DNA from: Thauera butanivorans NBRC 103042 | GTDB lineage: Bacteria; Pseudomonadota; Gammaproteobacteria; Burkholderiales; Rhodocyclaceae | Assembly (NCBI RefSeq): GCF_001591165.1 | Contig: NZ_BCUG01000029.1 | Coordinates: 23,206 to 87,205 of the forward strand | Direction: 5' to 3' | Length of the DNA: 64,000 nucleotides | Position numbers and translations under genes: made by a program | Shown here: piece by piece, positions 1 through 9,357 of the stretch | How positions within the stretch are numbered: the stretch's first letter is position 1 | How the letters are laid out: every line of letters starts with the position of its first letter | The notes under the pieces: model-generated | Database searches by the model: none | What the model saw: the letters and a program-made list of their open reading frames with translations, nothing else | Told to the model about the DNA's origin: nothing

Positions 1-2
1 CC

Positions 3-839
3 CGCTTCGACGACCGCGCGATCGGCCGTGCGGCGCAGTTCTGCCCGAATGCGAAGATCGTGCACATCGACGTCGACCGCTCGGAACTGCACAAGATCAA
101 GAACGCCCACGTCGCCATCCATGCCGACGTCACCGAAGCGCTCGAAGCCCTGCTGCCGCGCGTCAAGGCAGCGCTGCGCACGGACTGGCTGGCCCAGGTC
201 GCGGACTTGAAGCAACGCTTTCCGATGCAGTTCCCCGACATCGGCGATCCGCGCAGCCACTACGGCCTGATCAAGGCGGTGGCCGATGCCCTCGACGACG
301 AGGCGGTGGTCGCCACCGATGTCGGCCAGCACCAGATGTGGGTCGCCCAGGCCTACCCCTTCCGTCGTCCGCGCCAGTGGCTGACCTCGGGCGGGCTGGG
401 GACGATGGGCTTCGGCCTGCCGACGGCGATGGGTGCGGCGCTGGCCGAACCCGAACGCACGGTGGTGTGCTTCACCGGTGACGGCAGCTTCAAGATGAAC
501 ATCCAGGAGCTCGCCACGCTGGCCGAGGAGGGCCTCAACCTCAAGATCGTGCTGATGAACAACAACGCGCTCGGTCTGGTGTACCAGCAGCAGGCGCTGT
601 TCTACGGCAAGCGCCAGTTCGCCTCCCGTTACCGGGTCGAGCCGGATTTCGTCAAGATCGCCGAAGGCTTCGGCGTGCCGGCCCTCGATCTCGACCAGGC
701 GGACGATCCGCGCGCGGCACTGGCCAAGGCGCTCAGCGAACCGGGACCGTGCCTGATCCACGCGACGATCGATCGCGAACAATTCGTCTATCCCATGGTG
801 CCGCCGGGTGCCGCCAACACCGAAATGATCGGAGGCTGA
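3..839 (+). CDS. ilvB: Acetolactate synthase large subunit, 3' part (5' end outside window)
   Basis: This is the C-terminal part of the ThDP-dependent catalytic subunit of acetohydroxyacid synthase, the first common step of valine, leucine and isoleucine synthesis. The frame is open from the first bases of the window, so the N-terminal half lies upstream. Visible are the end of the middle domain (FDDR...KIVHIDVD) and the ThDP-binding module GDGSFKMN followed about 25 residues later by NNN. The C-terminal string YPMVPPGAANTEMIGG resembles the IlvB isozyme rather than IlvI. The stop lies 2 bases before the ilvN start, with ilvN's Shine-Dalgarno GGAGG inside the end of this gene, so the two subunits are probably translationally coupled. 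Confidence 0.93.
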   Translation, partial: RFDDRAIGRAAQFCPNAKIVHIDVDRSELHKIKNAHVAIHADVTEALEALLPRVKAALRTDWLAQVADLKQRFPMQFPDIGDPRSHYGLIKAVADALDDEAVVATDVGQHQMWVAQAYPFRRPRQWLTSGGLGTMGFGLPTAMGAALAEPERTVVCFTGDGSFKMNIQELATLAEEGLNLKIVLMNNNALGLVYQQQALFYGKRQFASRYRVEPDFVKIAEGFGVPALDLDQADDPRAALAKALSEPGPCLIHATIDREQFVYPMVPPGAANTEMIGG

Positions 840-841
840 TG

Positions 842-1159
842 ATGATCGAACAAGTTGCCGACCCGCTGCCGCAAGCCACCGCTGTTGCCAAGGTCGTCCT
901 CGAGCTGGATGTGAACAACCATCCCGGCGTGATGAGCCACATCTGCAATCTCTTCGCGCGCCGCGCTTTCAACGTCGAAGGCATCCTGTGCATGCCGGTG
1001 TCCGACGGCAAGCGTTCGCGCATCTGGCTGCTGGTGTTCGACGATCACCGGCTGGAGCAGATGGTGCGCCAGGTCGAAAAGCTGGAGGACGTGCTCAACG
1101 TCCGCCGCCATGGTGCCGAGCACGAGGTGTTCGAGCGGCTGGAAGGCTTCTTCCACTGA
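842..1159 (+). CDS. ilvN: Acetolactate synthase small (regulatory) subunit, short ACT type
   Basis: Regulatory subunit that activates the IlvB catalytic subunit and confers feedback control by branched-chain amino acids. The product is 105 aa and is essentially one ACT domain: VVLELDVNNHPGVMSHICNLF followed by RRAFNVEGI and, after a loop, SRIWLLV. This is close to the roughly 96 aa of E. coli IlvN and much shorter than IlvH. ATG at 842 is preferred because GGAGG (831-835) lies 6 bases upstream. ATG at 839 overlaps the ilvB stop but is only 3 bases from GGAGG. No ilvC follows; the next gene is aroC. Confidence 0.9.
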   Translation: MIEQVADPLPQATAVAKVVLELDVNNHPGVMSHICNLFARRAFNVEGILCMPVSDGKRSRIWLLVFDDHRLEQMVRQVEKLEDVLNVRRHGAEHEVFERLEGFFH

Positions 1160-1165
1160 TTTCCG

Positions 1166-1183
1166 CGTGCCCGCAGGGGCACG
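1166..1183 (+). terminator. Hairpin after ilvN, weak terminator candidate
   Basis: CGTGCCC (1166-1172) and GGGCACG (1177-1183) form a perfect 7-bp stem with loop GCAG just after the ilvN stop. No T-run follows, so this is a transcript-end hairpin or Rho-assisted site rather than a clear intrinsic terminator. Confidence 0.35.
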
Positions 1184-1206
1184 GCGGCCGGTGGGGATGG
1201 GGCGCG

Positions 1207-1215
1207 TGCTAGACT
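1207..1215 (+). promoter_or_regulatory. Extended -10 promoter candidate for aroC
   Basis: TGCTAGACT fits the extended -10 pattern TG-n-TAnnnT about 47 bases upstream of the aroC ATG. I see no convincing -35 at the usual distance. It lies downstream of the ilvN hairpin, consistent with a separate start of transcription for aroC. Confidence 0.35.
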
Positions 1216-1262
1216 CGCGTCCCATCCTTTTTCGTTTTTTGTGCTGATCAGGCAGGAAGTTC

Positions 1263-2393
1263 ATGTCCGGAAACACGCTCGGTACCCTCTTCACCGTCAC
1301 CTCCTTCGGCGAATCCCACGGCCCGGCGATCGGTTGCGTCGTCGATGGCTGCCCGCCGGGGCTGGCGCTGAGCGCGGCCGACATCCAGGCCGAGCTCGAT
1401 CGCCGCAAGCCCGGAACGTCGCGGCACGTGACCCAGCGCCGCGAACCGGACGAAGTCGAGATCCTGTCGGGCGTGTTCGAAGGCCATACCACCGGCACGC
1501 CGATCGGCCTGCTGATCCGCAACCAGGACCAGCGCTCGCGCGACTACGGCAACATCGTCGACACCTTCCGCCCGGGCCATGCCGACTACCCCTACTGGCA
1601 GAAATACGGCATCCGCGACTACCGCGGCGGCGGCCGCTCGTCGGCGCGCGAGACCGCGGTGCGCGTCGCTGCCGGTGCGATCGCGAAGAAGTGGCTGAAG
1701 GAGCGCTACGGCGTCGTCATCCGTGCCTGCATGACCGCGCTCGGCCCGATCGAGATTCCCTTCGTGAGCTGGGACGAGGTCGAACGCAATCCCTTCTTCG
1801 CGCCCAATGCCGGCATCGTGCCGCAGCTCGAAGCCTACATGGACGAGTTGCGCAAGGCGGGCGACTCGATCGGCGCGCGCATCGACGTGGTTGCCAGCGG
1901 CGTGCCGGTGGGCTGGGGCGAACCGGTCTATGACCGGCTGGATGCCGACATCGCCTATGCAATGATGAGCATCAACGCGGTCAAGGGCGTCGAGATCGGC
2001 GCCGGTTTCGCGTCCGTCGCCCAGCGCGGCACCGAGCACGGCGACGAGATGACGCCGCGCGGCTTCCTGTCGAACAATGCCGGTGGCGTGGTGGGCGGCA
2101 TTTCCACCGGCCAGGACGTCATTGCCAGCATCGCGATCAAGCCGACTTCCAGCATCCGCCTCGATCGCTGTTCGATCGATCGCCAGGGCGAACCGGTCAC
2201 CGTCAATACCCATGGCCGGCACGACCCCTGCGTCGGCATCCGCGCGACGCCGATCGCCGAATCCATGCTGGCGCTGGTTCTGATCGACCATGCGCTGCGC
2301 CATCGCGCCCAGTGCGCGGACGTGACGACGGCGACGCCGAAGATCGCCGCGCTGGCGCCCGAAGGGCAGCAGCGCCTGCCGTCGCCGCGCTGA
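1263..2393 (+). CDS. aroC: Chorismate synthase
   Basis: Converts 5-enolpyruvylshikimate-3-phosphate to chorismate, the last step of the shikimate pathway; an FMN-dependent cytosolic enzyme. The protein is 376 aa, normal for the family (about 360). Signatures read directly: [22 protein letters not shown] at the N-terminus, followed by GCPPGL, then the internal [15 protein letters not shown] and [19 protein letters not shown], and the C-terminal [15 protein letters not shown]. The ATG is preceded by AGGAAG at good spacing. In this window it is separated from the other aromatic genes (pheA, tyrA, aroA near 36-41 kb). Confidence 0.97.
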   Translation: MSGNTLGTLFTVTSFGESHGPAIGCVVDGCPPGLALSAADIQAELDRRKPGTSRHVTQRREPDEVEILSGVFEGHTTGTPIGLLIRNQDQRSRDYGNIVDTFRPGHADYPYWQKYGIRDYRGGGRSSARETAVRVAAGAIAKKWLKERYGVVIRACMTALGPIEIPFVSWDEVERNPFFAPNAGIVPQLEAYMDELRKAGDSIGARIDVVASGVPVGWGEPVYDRLDADIAYAMMSINAVKGVEIGAGFASVAQRGTEHGDEMTPRGFLSNNAGGVVGGISTGQDVIASIAIKPTSSIRLDRCSIDRQGEPVTVNTHGRHDPCVGIRATPIAESMLALVLIDHALRHRAQCADVTTATPKIAALAPEGQQRLPSPR

Positions 2394-2457
2394 GCGCTGG
2401 CATGGCTGGATGCGAGGCCTGCCTGCCGGGGCAGTCGAATAAGATGGGAACCATGTA

Positions 2458-2545
2458 GGATGGGTAGAGCCGCCAGGTGAAACCCATCGTTCATGGCATG
2501 GGGCTCATTCCTGTGTTGGTGGGTTTCGCCTTTGGCCCTATCTCC
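2458..2545. repeat. Bipartite palindromic repeat, degenerate copy
   Basis: First arm GGATGGGTAGAGC (2458-2470) and GTGAAACCCATC (2477-2488) can fold on itself through GATGGGT/ACCCATC. A decayed second arm in inverse orientation follows (GGTGGGTTTCGCC at 2518-2530, then GGCCCTATCTCC). The same architecture, intact, occurs at 39595-39681, so this is a dispersed intergenic element. It occupies the space just upstream of the MFS transporter gene. Confidence 0.7.
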
Positions 2546-2574
2546 GTGGCTCGCCCCATTCTTCTATCGCTTCC

Positions 2575-3732
2575 ATGCTTCCCTATTGGCGCCTGTCGGC
2601 CTACTACTTCTTCTATTTCGGCTTCGTCGGCGCTTTTTCGCCGTATTTTGCGCTGTACCTGCAGTCCATTTCGCTGAGCGCGGCGGAGATCGCGCTGCTG
2701 ATGTCGATGATGCAACTGATGCGCATCGTCGCGCCTTACATGTGGAGCTGGCTTGCCGAGCACTTCGGCAAGCGGGTGGCGATTCTGCGGCTGTCCGCGC
2801 TGATGAGCCTGGCCGGTTTCACAGGTTTCTTCATGACCACCGAGTTCGGCGGCCTGCTCGCGGCGATGGCGCTGATGGCCTTCTTCTGGAGTGCGGCGCT
2901 GCCGCTGATCGAAGGGCTGACCTTTTCGCACCTGGGGGCGGAGGGGCACCGCTACGGCAGCGTGCGGGTATGGGGCTCGGTCAGCTTCATCGTCGCAGTG
3001 CTGGTGCTGGGTCAGGCGCTCGACCATGTGGCCATCGAATCGGTGCTGTGGGTCACGGCCGCCATCCTCGGCGGCGTGCTGCTGTGCTCCTTTTTCGTCC
3101 CCGACGCCGCATCGACGCAGGCGGGGCATGTGGCGATGAACCTGCGCGAGGTGCTGCAACGGCGCGAGGTGAGGGCGCTGCTGGGCGCCTGCTTCCTGAT
3201 GTCGGCGGCTCATGGCGCGTTCTACGTCTTCTATTCGATCTACCTGGTCGGTGCGGGCTACGACAAGGCGCTGGTCGGCTGGATGTGGACACTCGGCGTG
3301 GTTGCGGAGATCATCGTCTTCATGCTGATGCCGCGCATCATGCGGCGCTTCGGCCTGCGCAGCATCCTGGTGTTTTCCTTCGCCTGCGCGGTGCTCCGCT
3401 TCGTGCTGATCGGCTGGGGCGCGGGCAGCCTGCCGGTGCTGCTGTTTGCCCAGGTGCTGCATGGCGTGACTTTCGGCGCCTATCATGCCGCCGCGATCGC
3501 GGTGGTGAACCGATGGTTCACCGGCCGACTCCAATCGCGTGGACAGGCCTTGTACGGCAGCATTTCCTTCGGCGCCGGCGGCATGCTGGGCGCCTTGCTC
3601 AGTGGTTACACTTGGGACGCCCCGGGGCCGGAATGGACTTTCACCTTCGGCTCCGTGTTCGCGCTGCTGGGACTCGCCTGGTTGGTGCGCGGTTGGCCCG
3701 CGTCCGCGCAGGACGAGGCGCGGAATCCTTGA
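2575..3732 (+). CDS. MFS transporter, HcaT-like (phenylpropionate permease family)
   Basis: Inner-membrane major facilitator protein of 385 aa with about twelve hydrophobic segments. The opening WRLSAYYFFYFGFVGAFSPY, then YLQ, a cytoplasmic loop LAEHFGKRVAILR after TM2 and a repeated basic loop MPRIMRRFGLRS at the half-way point are typical of the MFS_1-like branch to which E. coli HcaT (3-phenylpropionate permease) belongs. The true substrate cannot be read from the sequence and there is no catabolic gene beside it. ATG at 2575 is the first start giving a complete TM1. The gene follows a palindromic repeat and precedes the M48 protease by 15 bases, so the two may be cotranscribed. Confidence 0.8.
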   Translation: MLPYWRLSAYYFFYFGFVGAFSPYFALYLQSISLSAAEIALLMSMMQLMRIVAPYMWSWLAEHFGKRVAILRLSALMSLAGFTGFFMTTEFGGLLAAMALMAFFWSAALPLIEGLTFSHLGAEGHRYGSVRVWGSVSFIVAVLVLGQALDHVAIESVLWVTAAILGGVLLCSFFVPDAASTQAGHVAMNLREVLQRREVRALLGACFLMSAAHGAFYVFYSIYLVGAGYDKALVGWMWTLGVVAEIIVFMLMPRIMRRFGLRSILVFSFACAVLRFVLIGWGAGSLPVLLFAQVLHGVTFGAYHAAAIAVVNRWFTGRLQSRGQALYGSISFGAGGMLGALLSGYTWDAPGPEWTFTFGSVFALLGLAWLVRGWPASAQDEARNP

Positions 3733-3747
3733 ATCGGAGGGAAAGAC

Positions 3748-4563
3748 ATGAAGCTCATTTACGGAAGCCTGTTGCCCGCCGCGCTGGCGGCGACGATCAC
3801 GGTCGCCTGCCAGACGGTGCAGACCACGCAGGGTGGCGCGGTCGGGGTGCAGCGTTCGCAGATGATGATGGTGTCGGCGCAGGAGGTCGAGCAGGCCTCG
3901 AACAAGCAGTACCAGGAGATGATGAACGAGGCGCGCAGCAAGAATGCGCTGAACCGCGATGCCGCCACGGTGCAGCGCGTACGGCGCATCGTCGGCCGGC
4001 TGACACCGCATACCGGCGTGTTCCGCAAGGATGCGCCGGCCTGGAACTGGGAGGTCAATGTGCTGTCCTCCGACGAGCTCAACGCCTGGTGCATGGCGGG
4101 CGGCAAGATGGCGATCTACACTGGATTGATCGATCGGCTGAAGCTCAGCGACGACGAAATCGCCGCGGTGATGGGCCACGAGATCGCCCATGCCCTGCGC
4201 GAACATGCCCGCGAGCGCATCTCGAAATCGATGGCGACCGGCATCGGCCTGTCGGTGGCGGGCGCGGTGCTCGGCGTGGGGCAGGTGGGGCAGGACCTGA
4301 TGGGCAAGGTCGCGCAGGTCACCTTCGAACTGCCGAATTCGCGCGAGCACGAAACCGAGGCCGATCGCATGGGCGTGGAACTGGCTGCGCGTGCAGGCTA
4401 CGATCCGCGTGCCGCAGTCACGCTGTGGGACAAGATGGCTTCGCAGTCGGCCGGTTCGCCGCCGCAGTGGCTGTCCACCCACCCGTCGCACGGCACGCGC
4501 CAGCGCGACCTCACCGAATACGCGGCGCGGGTCATGCCGCTGTACCAGGCGGCGCGGCGCTGA
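3748..4563 (+). CDS. M48 family metallopeptidase, probably envelope-anchored
   Basis: Zinc metalloprotease of 271 aa resembling the small LoiP/YcaL-type M48 lipoproteins that take part in outer-membrane protein quality control. The zinc motif HEIAH is at residues 144-148 and the downstream third-ligand motif ETEAD lies at about 202-206, followed by a C-terminal STHPSHGTRQRDL segment seen in this group. The N-terminus is hydrophobic (LLPAALAATITVAC), with Cys21 as a possible lipidation site, although residues before the cysteine fit the lipobox poorly; plain Sec export is the alternative. An upstream GGAGGGA Shine-Dalgarno supports the ATG. Confidence 0.85.
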   Translation: MKLIYGSLLPAALAATITVACQTVQTTQGGAVGVQRSQMMMVSAQEVEQASNKQYQEMMNEARSKNALNRDAATVQRVRRIVGRLTPHTGVFRKDAPAWNWEVNVLSSDELNAWCMAGGKMAIYTGLIDRLKLSDDEIAAVMGHEIAHALREHARERISKSMATGIGLSVAGAVLGVGQVGQDLMGKVAQVTFELPNSREHETEADRMGVELAARAGYDPRAAVTLWDKMASQSAGSPPQWLSTHPSHGTRQRDLTEYAARVMPLYQAARR

Positions 4564-4643
4564 GGGTTCGTGGGCGAGAGTGGCTATGGCCTGCGCCGGC
4601 CGCTTTGTGAAATAATCAATCTCTTTTGTACGGAATACACGGG

Positions 4644-6053
4644 ATGGCAGCGCAAACCCTGTACGAAAAGCTCTGGTCCAGCCACGTCGTCCATGAAGAG
4701 GCCGACGGCACGGCCCTGATCTACATCGATCGCCACCTGGTGCATGAAGTCACCAGTCCGCAGGCTTTCGAAGGACTGAAGCTGGCCGGGCGCAAGCCGT
4801 GGCGGATCAGCTCGATCGTCGCCACCGCCGACCACAACACGCCGACCGACCACTGGGAGCAGGGCATCCTCGACCCGGTGTCGCGCCAGCAGGTCGAGAC
4901 CCTGGACGCCAACATCCGCGAAGTCGGCTCGCTGGCCTACTTCCCGTTCAAGGACGAACGCCAGGGCATCGTGCACGTCATCGGCCCCGAAAACGGCGCC
5001 ACGCTGCCGGGCATGACCGTCGTCTGCGGCGACTCGCACACCTCGACGCACGGCGCTTTCGCCTGTCTGGCGCACGGCATCGGCACCTCCGAAGTCGAGC
5101 ACGTGATGGCGACGCAGTGCCTGCTGCAGAAGAAGTCCAGGACCATGCTGATCAGGGTCGATGGGCAGCTCGGCCAGGGCGTCACCGCCAAGGACGTCGT
5201 GCTCGCGATCATCGGCAAGATCGGCACGGCCGGCGGTACCGGCTATGCGATGGAGTTCGGCGGCAGCGCGATCCGTTCGCTGTCGATGGAAGGCCGCATG
5301 ACGATCTGCAACATGGCGATCGAAGCAGGCGCGCGAGCCGGCATGGTCGGCGTCGATGAAACCACCATCGAATACCTCGAGGGTCGCCCGTTCTCGCCCA
5401 AGGGCGAGGCCTGGGAGCAGGCGGTGGCCTACTGGCGCACGCTGAAGAGCGACGAAGGCGCGCAGTTCGACAAGGTCGTCGAACTGAAGGCCGAGGACAT
5501 CCTGCCGCAGGTCACCTGGGGCACCTCGCCCGAAATGGTCACCACGGTCGATGGCCGCGTGCCCGATCCGGCCGCGGTGGCCGATCCGGTGCGCCGCGAG
5601 GGCATCGAGCGGGCGCTGAAATACATGGGGCTGGAGCCGAACACGCCGATCACCGAGATCGCCGTCGACCAGGTCTTCATCGGCTCATGCACCAACTCGC
5701 GCATCGAGGATCTGCGCGAAGCGGCTGCGGTGGCCAAGGGCCGGCGCAAGGCGGACAGCGTCAAGCGCGTGCTGGTGGTGCCGGGTTCCGGGTTGGTCAA
5801 GCGCCAGGCCGAAGATGAAGGGCTGCACGAGATCTTCGTCGCCGCCGGCTTCGAATGGCGCGAGCCGGGCTGTTCGATGTGCCTGGCGATGAACGCCGAC
5901 CGGCTGGAGCCGGGCGAACGCTGCGCCTCGACTTCGAACCGCAACTTCGAAGGCAGGCAGGGCGCCGGCGGTCGCACGCATCTCGTCAGCCCGGCGATGG
6001 CCGCGGCCGCCGCGGTGACCGGCCACTTCACCGACGTGCGCCAGCTCGGCTGA
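4644..6053 (+). CDS. leuC: 3-isopropylmalate dehydratase, large subunit
   Basis: Catalytic [4Fe-4S] subunit of isopropylmalate isomerase (leucine synthesis step 2), pairing with LeuD. From ATG 4644 the protein is 469 aa, matching E. coli LeuC (466). The three cluster-ligand cysteines are visible: C349 in GSCTNSR and C410/C413 in GCSMC. Other signatures are DHNTPT and [11 protein letters not shown]. An upstream in-frame TTG at 4626 would add six residues, but the ATG version ([11 protein letters not shown]) matches the family start. First gene of leuC-entericidin-leuD-leuB-asd. Confidence 0.97.
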   Translation: MAAQTLYEKLWSSHVVHEEADGTALIYIDRHLVHEVTSPQAFEGLKLAGRKPWRISSIVATADHNTPTDHWEQGILDPVSRQQVETLDANIREVGSLAYFPFKDERQGIVHVIGPENGATLPGMTVVCGDSHTSTHGAFACLAHGIGTSEVEHVMATQCLLQKKSRTMLIRVDGQLGQGVTAKDVVLAIIGKIGTAGGTGYAMEFGGSAIRSLSMEGRMTICNMAIEAGARAGMVGVDETTIEYLEGRPFSPKGEAWEQAVAYWRTLKSDEGAQFDKVVELKAEDILPQVTWGTSPEMVTTVDGRVPDPAAVADPVRREGIERALKYMGLEPNTPITEIAVDQVFIGSCTNSRIEDLREAAAVAKGRRKADSVKRVLVVPGSGLVKRQAEDEGLHEIFVAAGFEWREPGCSMCLAMNADRLEPGERCASTSNRNFEGRQGAGGRTHLVSPAMAAAAAVTGHFTDVRQLG

Positions 6054-6079
6054 GCCGCGCGTTCGCCAGGAGTGTCCCG

Positions 6080-6208
6080 ATGAGGGGAGCAGCAATGGTC
6101 CTCGCCGCCGTGCTCGCCGGGCTGTCGCTCGGCGCCTGCAACACCGTGCATGGCATTGGCAAGGATATCGAAAAGGGTGGCGAAGCCATCCAGAGGGCAG
6201 TGAAATAA
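6080..6208 (+). CDS. Entericidin A/B family small lipoprotein
   Basis: A 42-aa lipoprotein precursor: a short N-terminus, hydrophobic stretch [13 protein letters not shown], lipobox LGA-C with Cys20, then [22 protein letters not shown], the characteristic entericidin tail. Entericidins are tiny envelope lipoproteins; in E. coli EcnA/EcnB are described as an antidote/toxin pair affecting cell lysis. Only one is present here. AGGAG at 6068-6072 lies 7 bases before the ATG. Its stop codon TAA shares one base with the leuD start, so it sits inside the leucine operon and is probably coupled to leuD translation. Confidence 0.88.
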   Translation: MRGAAMVLAAVLAGLSLGACNTVHGIGKDIEKGGEAIQRAVK

Positions 6209-6846
6209 TGAATCCGTTTACCAAGCTCGACGGCCTGGTCGCGCCGCTCGACCGCGCCAACGTCGACACCGACGCCATCATCCCGAAGCAGTTCCTGAAG
6301 TCGATCAAGCGCAGCGGCTTCGGCCCCAACGCCTTCGACGAATGGCGCTATCTCGACGTCGGCCAGCCGGGCCAGGACAACAGCAAGCGTCCGCTGAACC
6401 CGGATTTCGTGCTCAACCAGCCGCGCTACCAAGGCGCGCAGATCCTGCTGACGCGTGACAACTTCGGCTGCGGCAGCTCGCGCGAGCACGCGCCGTGGGC
6501 GCTGGAAGACTACGGCTTCCGCGTGCTGATCGGGCCGAGCTTCGCCGACATCTTCTTCAACAACAGCTTCAAGAACGGCCTGCTGCCGATCAAGCTGGAT
6601 GCAGCCGAAGTCGACGAACTCTTCCGCCAGTGCGAAGCGAACGAAGGCTACCGCCTGGTCGTCGACCTGGCGGCGCAGACCATCACCCGTCCGGACGGCA
6701 GGACGATCGGCTTCGACATCGATCCCTTCCGCAAGGAATGCCTGCTCAACGGCTGGGACGACATCGGCCTGACCCTGCGCCATGCCGACAAGATCAAAGC
6801 CTACGAAGAGCGCCGGCGCGCCGAGCACCCCTATTACTTTGCCTGA
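6208..6846 (+). CDS. leuD: 3-isopropylmalate dehydratase, small subunit
   Basis: Swivel-domain partner of LeuC in isopropylmalate isomerase. The 212-aa protein shows the family's N-terminus ([19 protein letters not shown]), the substrate-loop motif [15 protein letters not shown] and [12 protein letters not shown]. The ATG overlaps the stop codon of the entericidin gene by one base, and leuB follows after 36 bases. Confidence 0.97.
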   Translation: MNPFTKLDGLVAPLDRANVDTDAIIPKQFLKSIKRSGFGPNAFDEWRYLDVGQPGQDNSKRPLNPDFVLNQPRYQGAQILLTRDNFGCGSSREHAPWALEDYGFRVLIGPSFADIFFNNSFKNGLLPIKLDAAEVDELFRQCEANEGYRLVVDLAAQTITRPDGRTIGFDIDPFRKECLLNGWDDIGLTLRHADKIKAYEERRRAEHPYYFA

Positions 6847-6882
6847 GCCGCTGCGGCGCGGGCCAACAGGAGAAAAGACGGA

Positions 6883-7947
6883 ATGAAGATTTGCGTGCTG
6901 CCGGGCGACGGCATCGGTCCGGAAATCATGGCGGAGGCCGTGCGCGTGCTGCAGGCGCTCGACCTCGGGCTGGAGATGGAAGAGGCATTGCTCGGCGGCT
7001 GCGCCGTGGATGCGACCGGCACGCCTTATCCCGAGGCGACGCAGAAGCTCGCACGCGAAGCCGATGCAGTGCTGCTCGGCGCCGTCGGCGGCCCGCAGTG
7101 GGACAACCTGCCGCGCGAGCAGCGCCCGGAACGCGGCCTGCTCGGCATCCGCAAGGATCTGAACCTGTTCGCCAACCTGCGCCCGGCGATCCTGTACCCC
7201 GAACTGGCCAACGCCTCCTCGCTGAAGCCCGAGGTCGTCGCCGGCCTCGACATCCTGATCGTGCGTGAGCTGACCGGCGACATCTACTTCGGCCAGCCGC
7301 GCGGCATCGAGACCCGCGAAGTGGACGGCACGCAGCAGCGCGTGGGCTGGAACACGATGATCTACGCCGAGTACGAGATCCGCCGCATCCTCAAGGTGGC
7401 CTTCGAGGCGGCGCAGAAGCGCGGCAAGAAGCTGTGCTCGGTCGACAAGATGAACGTGCTCGAATGCACCCAGCTGTGGCGCGACATCGCCGAGGAAGTG
7501 GCCAAGGACTATCCGGATGTCGAACTGAGCCACATGCTGGTCGATAACGCCGCGATGCAGCTGGTGCGTGCGCCCAAGCAGTTCGACGTCATGGTCACCG
7601 GCAACATGTTCGGCGACATCCTGTCGGACGAAGCCTCGATGCTGACCGGTTCCATCGGCATGCTGCCGTCGGCCTCGCTCGACGCCAACAACAAGGGCCT
7701 GTACGAGCCTTCGCACGGTTCGGCGCCGGACATCGCCGGCAAGGGCGTCGCCAACCCGCTTGCCACCATCCTGTCGGCGGCGATGATGCTGCGCTATACC
7801 TTCAATCAGGAAGAGGCCGCGCAGCGCATCGAGAACGCGGTCAAGACGGTGCTCGCGCAAGGTCTGCGCACCGGCGACATCTACGAGCCGGGTACGAAGA
7901 AGGTCGGTACCCGCGAGATGGGCGACGCGGTGCTCGCCGCCCTGTAA
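6883..7947 (+). CDS. leuB: 3-isopropylmalate dehydrogenase
   Basis: NAD-dependent oxidative decarboxylation of 3-isopropylmalate to 2-ketoisocaproate precursor, the third committed leucine step. The 354-aa cytosolic enzyme begins with [16 protein letters not shown], carries the substrate-binding [14 protein letters not shown] loop and the metal/NAD region containing [14 protein letters not shown] and [21 protein letters not shown] precedes the ATG. It lies between leuD and asd in the leu gene run. Confidence 0.97.
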   Translation: MKICVLPGDGIGPEIMAEAVRVLQALDLGLEMEEALLGGCAVDATGTPYPEATQKLAREADAVLLGAVGGPQWDNLPREQRPERGLLGIRKDLNLFANLRPAILYPELANASSLKPEVVAGLDILIVRELTGDIYFGQPRGIETREVDGTQQRVGWNTMIYAEYEIRRILKVAFEAAQKRGKKLCSVDKMNVLECTQLWRDIAEEVAKDYPDVELSHMLVDNAAMQLVRAPKQFDVMVTGNMFGDILSDEASMLTGSIGMLPSASLDANNKGLYEPSHGSAPDIAGKGVANPLATILSAAMMLRYTFNQEEAAQRIENAVKTVLAQGLRTGDIYEPGTKKVGTREMGDAVLAAL

Positions 7948-8001
7948 GCTGTCGGGTCCGAACGGATTCTTCGAAAAACGTTTTTGCTGAGAGTGATGAA
8001 C

Positions 8002-9135
8002 ATGAATCGAGTCGGTCTGGTTGGCTGGCGTGGCATGGTCGGTTCCGTGCTGATGCAGCGCATGGTCGAAGAAGGCGACTTCGCCTTCATCGAGCCGGTG
8101 TATTTCTCCACCTCGAACGCCGGCGGCAAGGCGCCGTCCTTCGGCGGCAAGGAAGCGGCTGCGCCCTTGCTGGACGCGACGGACATCGACGCGCTGAAGA
8201 GTTGCGACATCGTCGTGACCTGCCAGGGCGGCGACTACACCAAGGAAGTCTTCCCGAAGTTGCGTGCCACCGGCTGGAACGGCCACTGGATCGACGCCGC
8301 CTCGGCGCTGCGCATGAACGACGACGCCGTGATCATCCTCGACCCGGTCAACCGCGACGTCATCGACGCCGCGCTGGACAAGGGCGGGCGCAACTGGATC
8401 GGCGGCAACTGCACCGTGTCGCTGATGCTGATGGGCCTCGGCGGCTTGTTTCGGCACGGCCTCGTCGAGTGGATCTCGGCGATGACCTACCAGGCGGCCT
8501 CGGGCGCCGGCGCGCAGAACATGCGCGAGCTGATCAGCCAGATGGGCACGATCCACGACTCGGTCAAGGACTTGCTCGCCGATCCGGCCTCGGCCATCCT
8601 CGAGATCGACCGCAAGGTCGCCGAGACCATGCGCTCGGACGGCTTCCCGAAGAAGAACTTCCGCAACACGCCGCTGGCCGGAAGCCTGATCCCGTGGATC
8701 GACGTGCCGGTCGAGCACGGCCAGAGCAAGGAAGAGTGGAAGGGTGGTGCCGAATGCAACAAGATCCTCGGCAACCCGGCGTTCCGCACCCCGGGCTCGA
8801 TCCCGATCGACGGCTTGTGCGTGCGCATCGGCGCGATGCGCTGCCATTCGCAGGCGCTGACCATCAAGCTGAAGAAGGACGTGCCGCTCGACGAGATCAG
8901 CGACATCATCGCCGGCGCCAACCAGTGGGTGAAGGTCGTGCCCAACGAGCGCGAACTCACCGAGCGCGAACTGACGCCGACCGCCGTCACCGGCACGCTG
9001 TCGGTGCCGGTCGGCCGCCTGCACAAGATGGCGATGGGGCCGGACTATCTCGGCGCCTTCACGGTCGGCGACCAGTTGCTGTGGGGGGCCGCCGAGCCGC
9101 TGCGCCGCATGCTGCGCATCCTGGTCGAGCGCTGA
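8002..9135 (+). CDS. asd: Aspartate-semialdehyde dehydrogenase
   Basis: Reduces aspartyl phosphate to aspartate semialdehyde, the branch point to lysine/diaminopimelate, threonine and methionine. From ATG 8002 the enzyme is 377 aa and starts [21 protein letters not shown], almost the E. coli Asd N-terminus. Catalytic Cys137 lies in [10 protein letters not shown]. Earlier starts (TTG 7984, ATG 7996) are less likely because GAGAG at 7989-7993 is correctly spaced (8 bases) only for 8002. An intrinsic terminator follows, closing the leu-asd transcript. Confidence 0.96.
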   Translation: MNRVGLVGWRGMVGSVLMQRMVEEGDFAFIEPVYFSTSNAGGKAPSFGGKEAAAPLLDATDIDALKSCDIVVTCQGGDYTKEVFPKLRATGWNGHWIDAASALRMNDDAVIILDPVNRDVIDAALDKGGRNWIGGNCTVSLMLMGLGGLFRHGLVEWISAMTYQAASGAGAQNMRELISQMGTIHDSVKDLLADPASAILEIDRKVAETMRSDGFPKKNFRNTPLAGSLIPWIDVPVEHGQSKEEWKGGAECNKILGNPAFRTPGSIPIDGLCVRIGAMRCHSQALTIKLKKDVPLDEISDIIAGANQWVKVVPNERELTERELTPTAVTGTLSVPVGRLHKMAMGPDYLGAFTVGDQLLWGAAEPLRRMLRILVER

Positions 9136-9172
9136 TCGAGCGTCAAGAATCGGCATTCCGTGCCGTAATCAG

Positions 9173-9198
9173 AGGGGGCTGCGGCCCCCTTTGCTTTT
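9173..9198 (+). terminator. Intrinsic terminator after asd
   Basis: AGGGGGC (9173-9179) and GCCCCCT (9184-9190) form a 7-bp GC stem with loop TGCG, followed by TTGCTTTT. It lies 37 bases after the asd stop and ends the leu-asd transcript before fimV. Confidence 0.85.
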
Positions 9199-9277
9199 CC
9201 GGGGGCTGCGATCGCGGTATTAATTCACGCCGTGCATCCGTGAATTGACGTGGATTGCTGCGGCTCACTGGGGAAGA

Positions 9278-9286
9278 TGCTAGATT
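9278..9286 (+). promoter_or_regulatory. Extended -10 promoter candidate for fimV
   Basis: TGCTAGATT fits the extended -10 pattern about 70 bases before fimV. It overlaps a small palindrome GCTAGA/TCTAGC (9279-9292). A TTGCTG at 9255-9260 is 20 bases upstream, too far for an ideal -35. The preceding terminator makes a promoter in this interval necessary. Confidence 0.4.
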
Positions 9287-9357
9287 TCTAGCCCAAACCA
9301 CGACGCTTTTCGACAGGAAAGCTCGGCTTTCGGGGGAAACGCAGTTTGAAGACCATG

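Noticed and set aside
4613..4626. IHF-like sequence AATCAA-TCTC-TTT upstream of leuC
   Set aside because: It misses the final purine and is a single short match to a degenerate consensus; not enough to call a site.
6028..9156. Very long antisense open frame (over 1000 codons) opposite leuD, leuB and asd
   Set aside because: It mirrors the codon pattern of strongly conserved genes in GC-rich DNA, has low-complexity His/Arg/Asp-rich composition and no recognisable domain. Similar shadows lie opposite fimV, gyrA, aroA/cmk and pheT.
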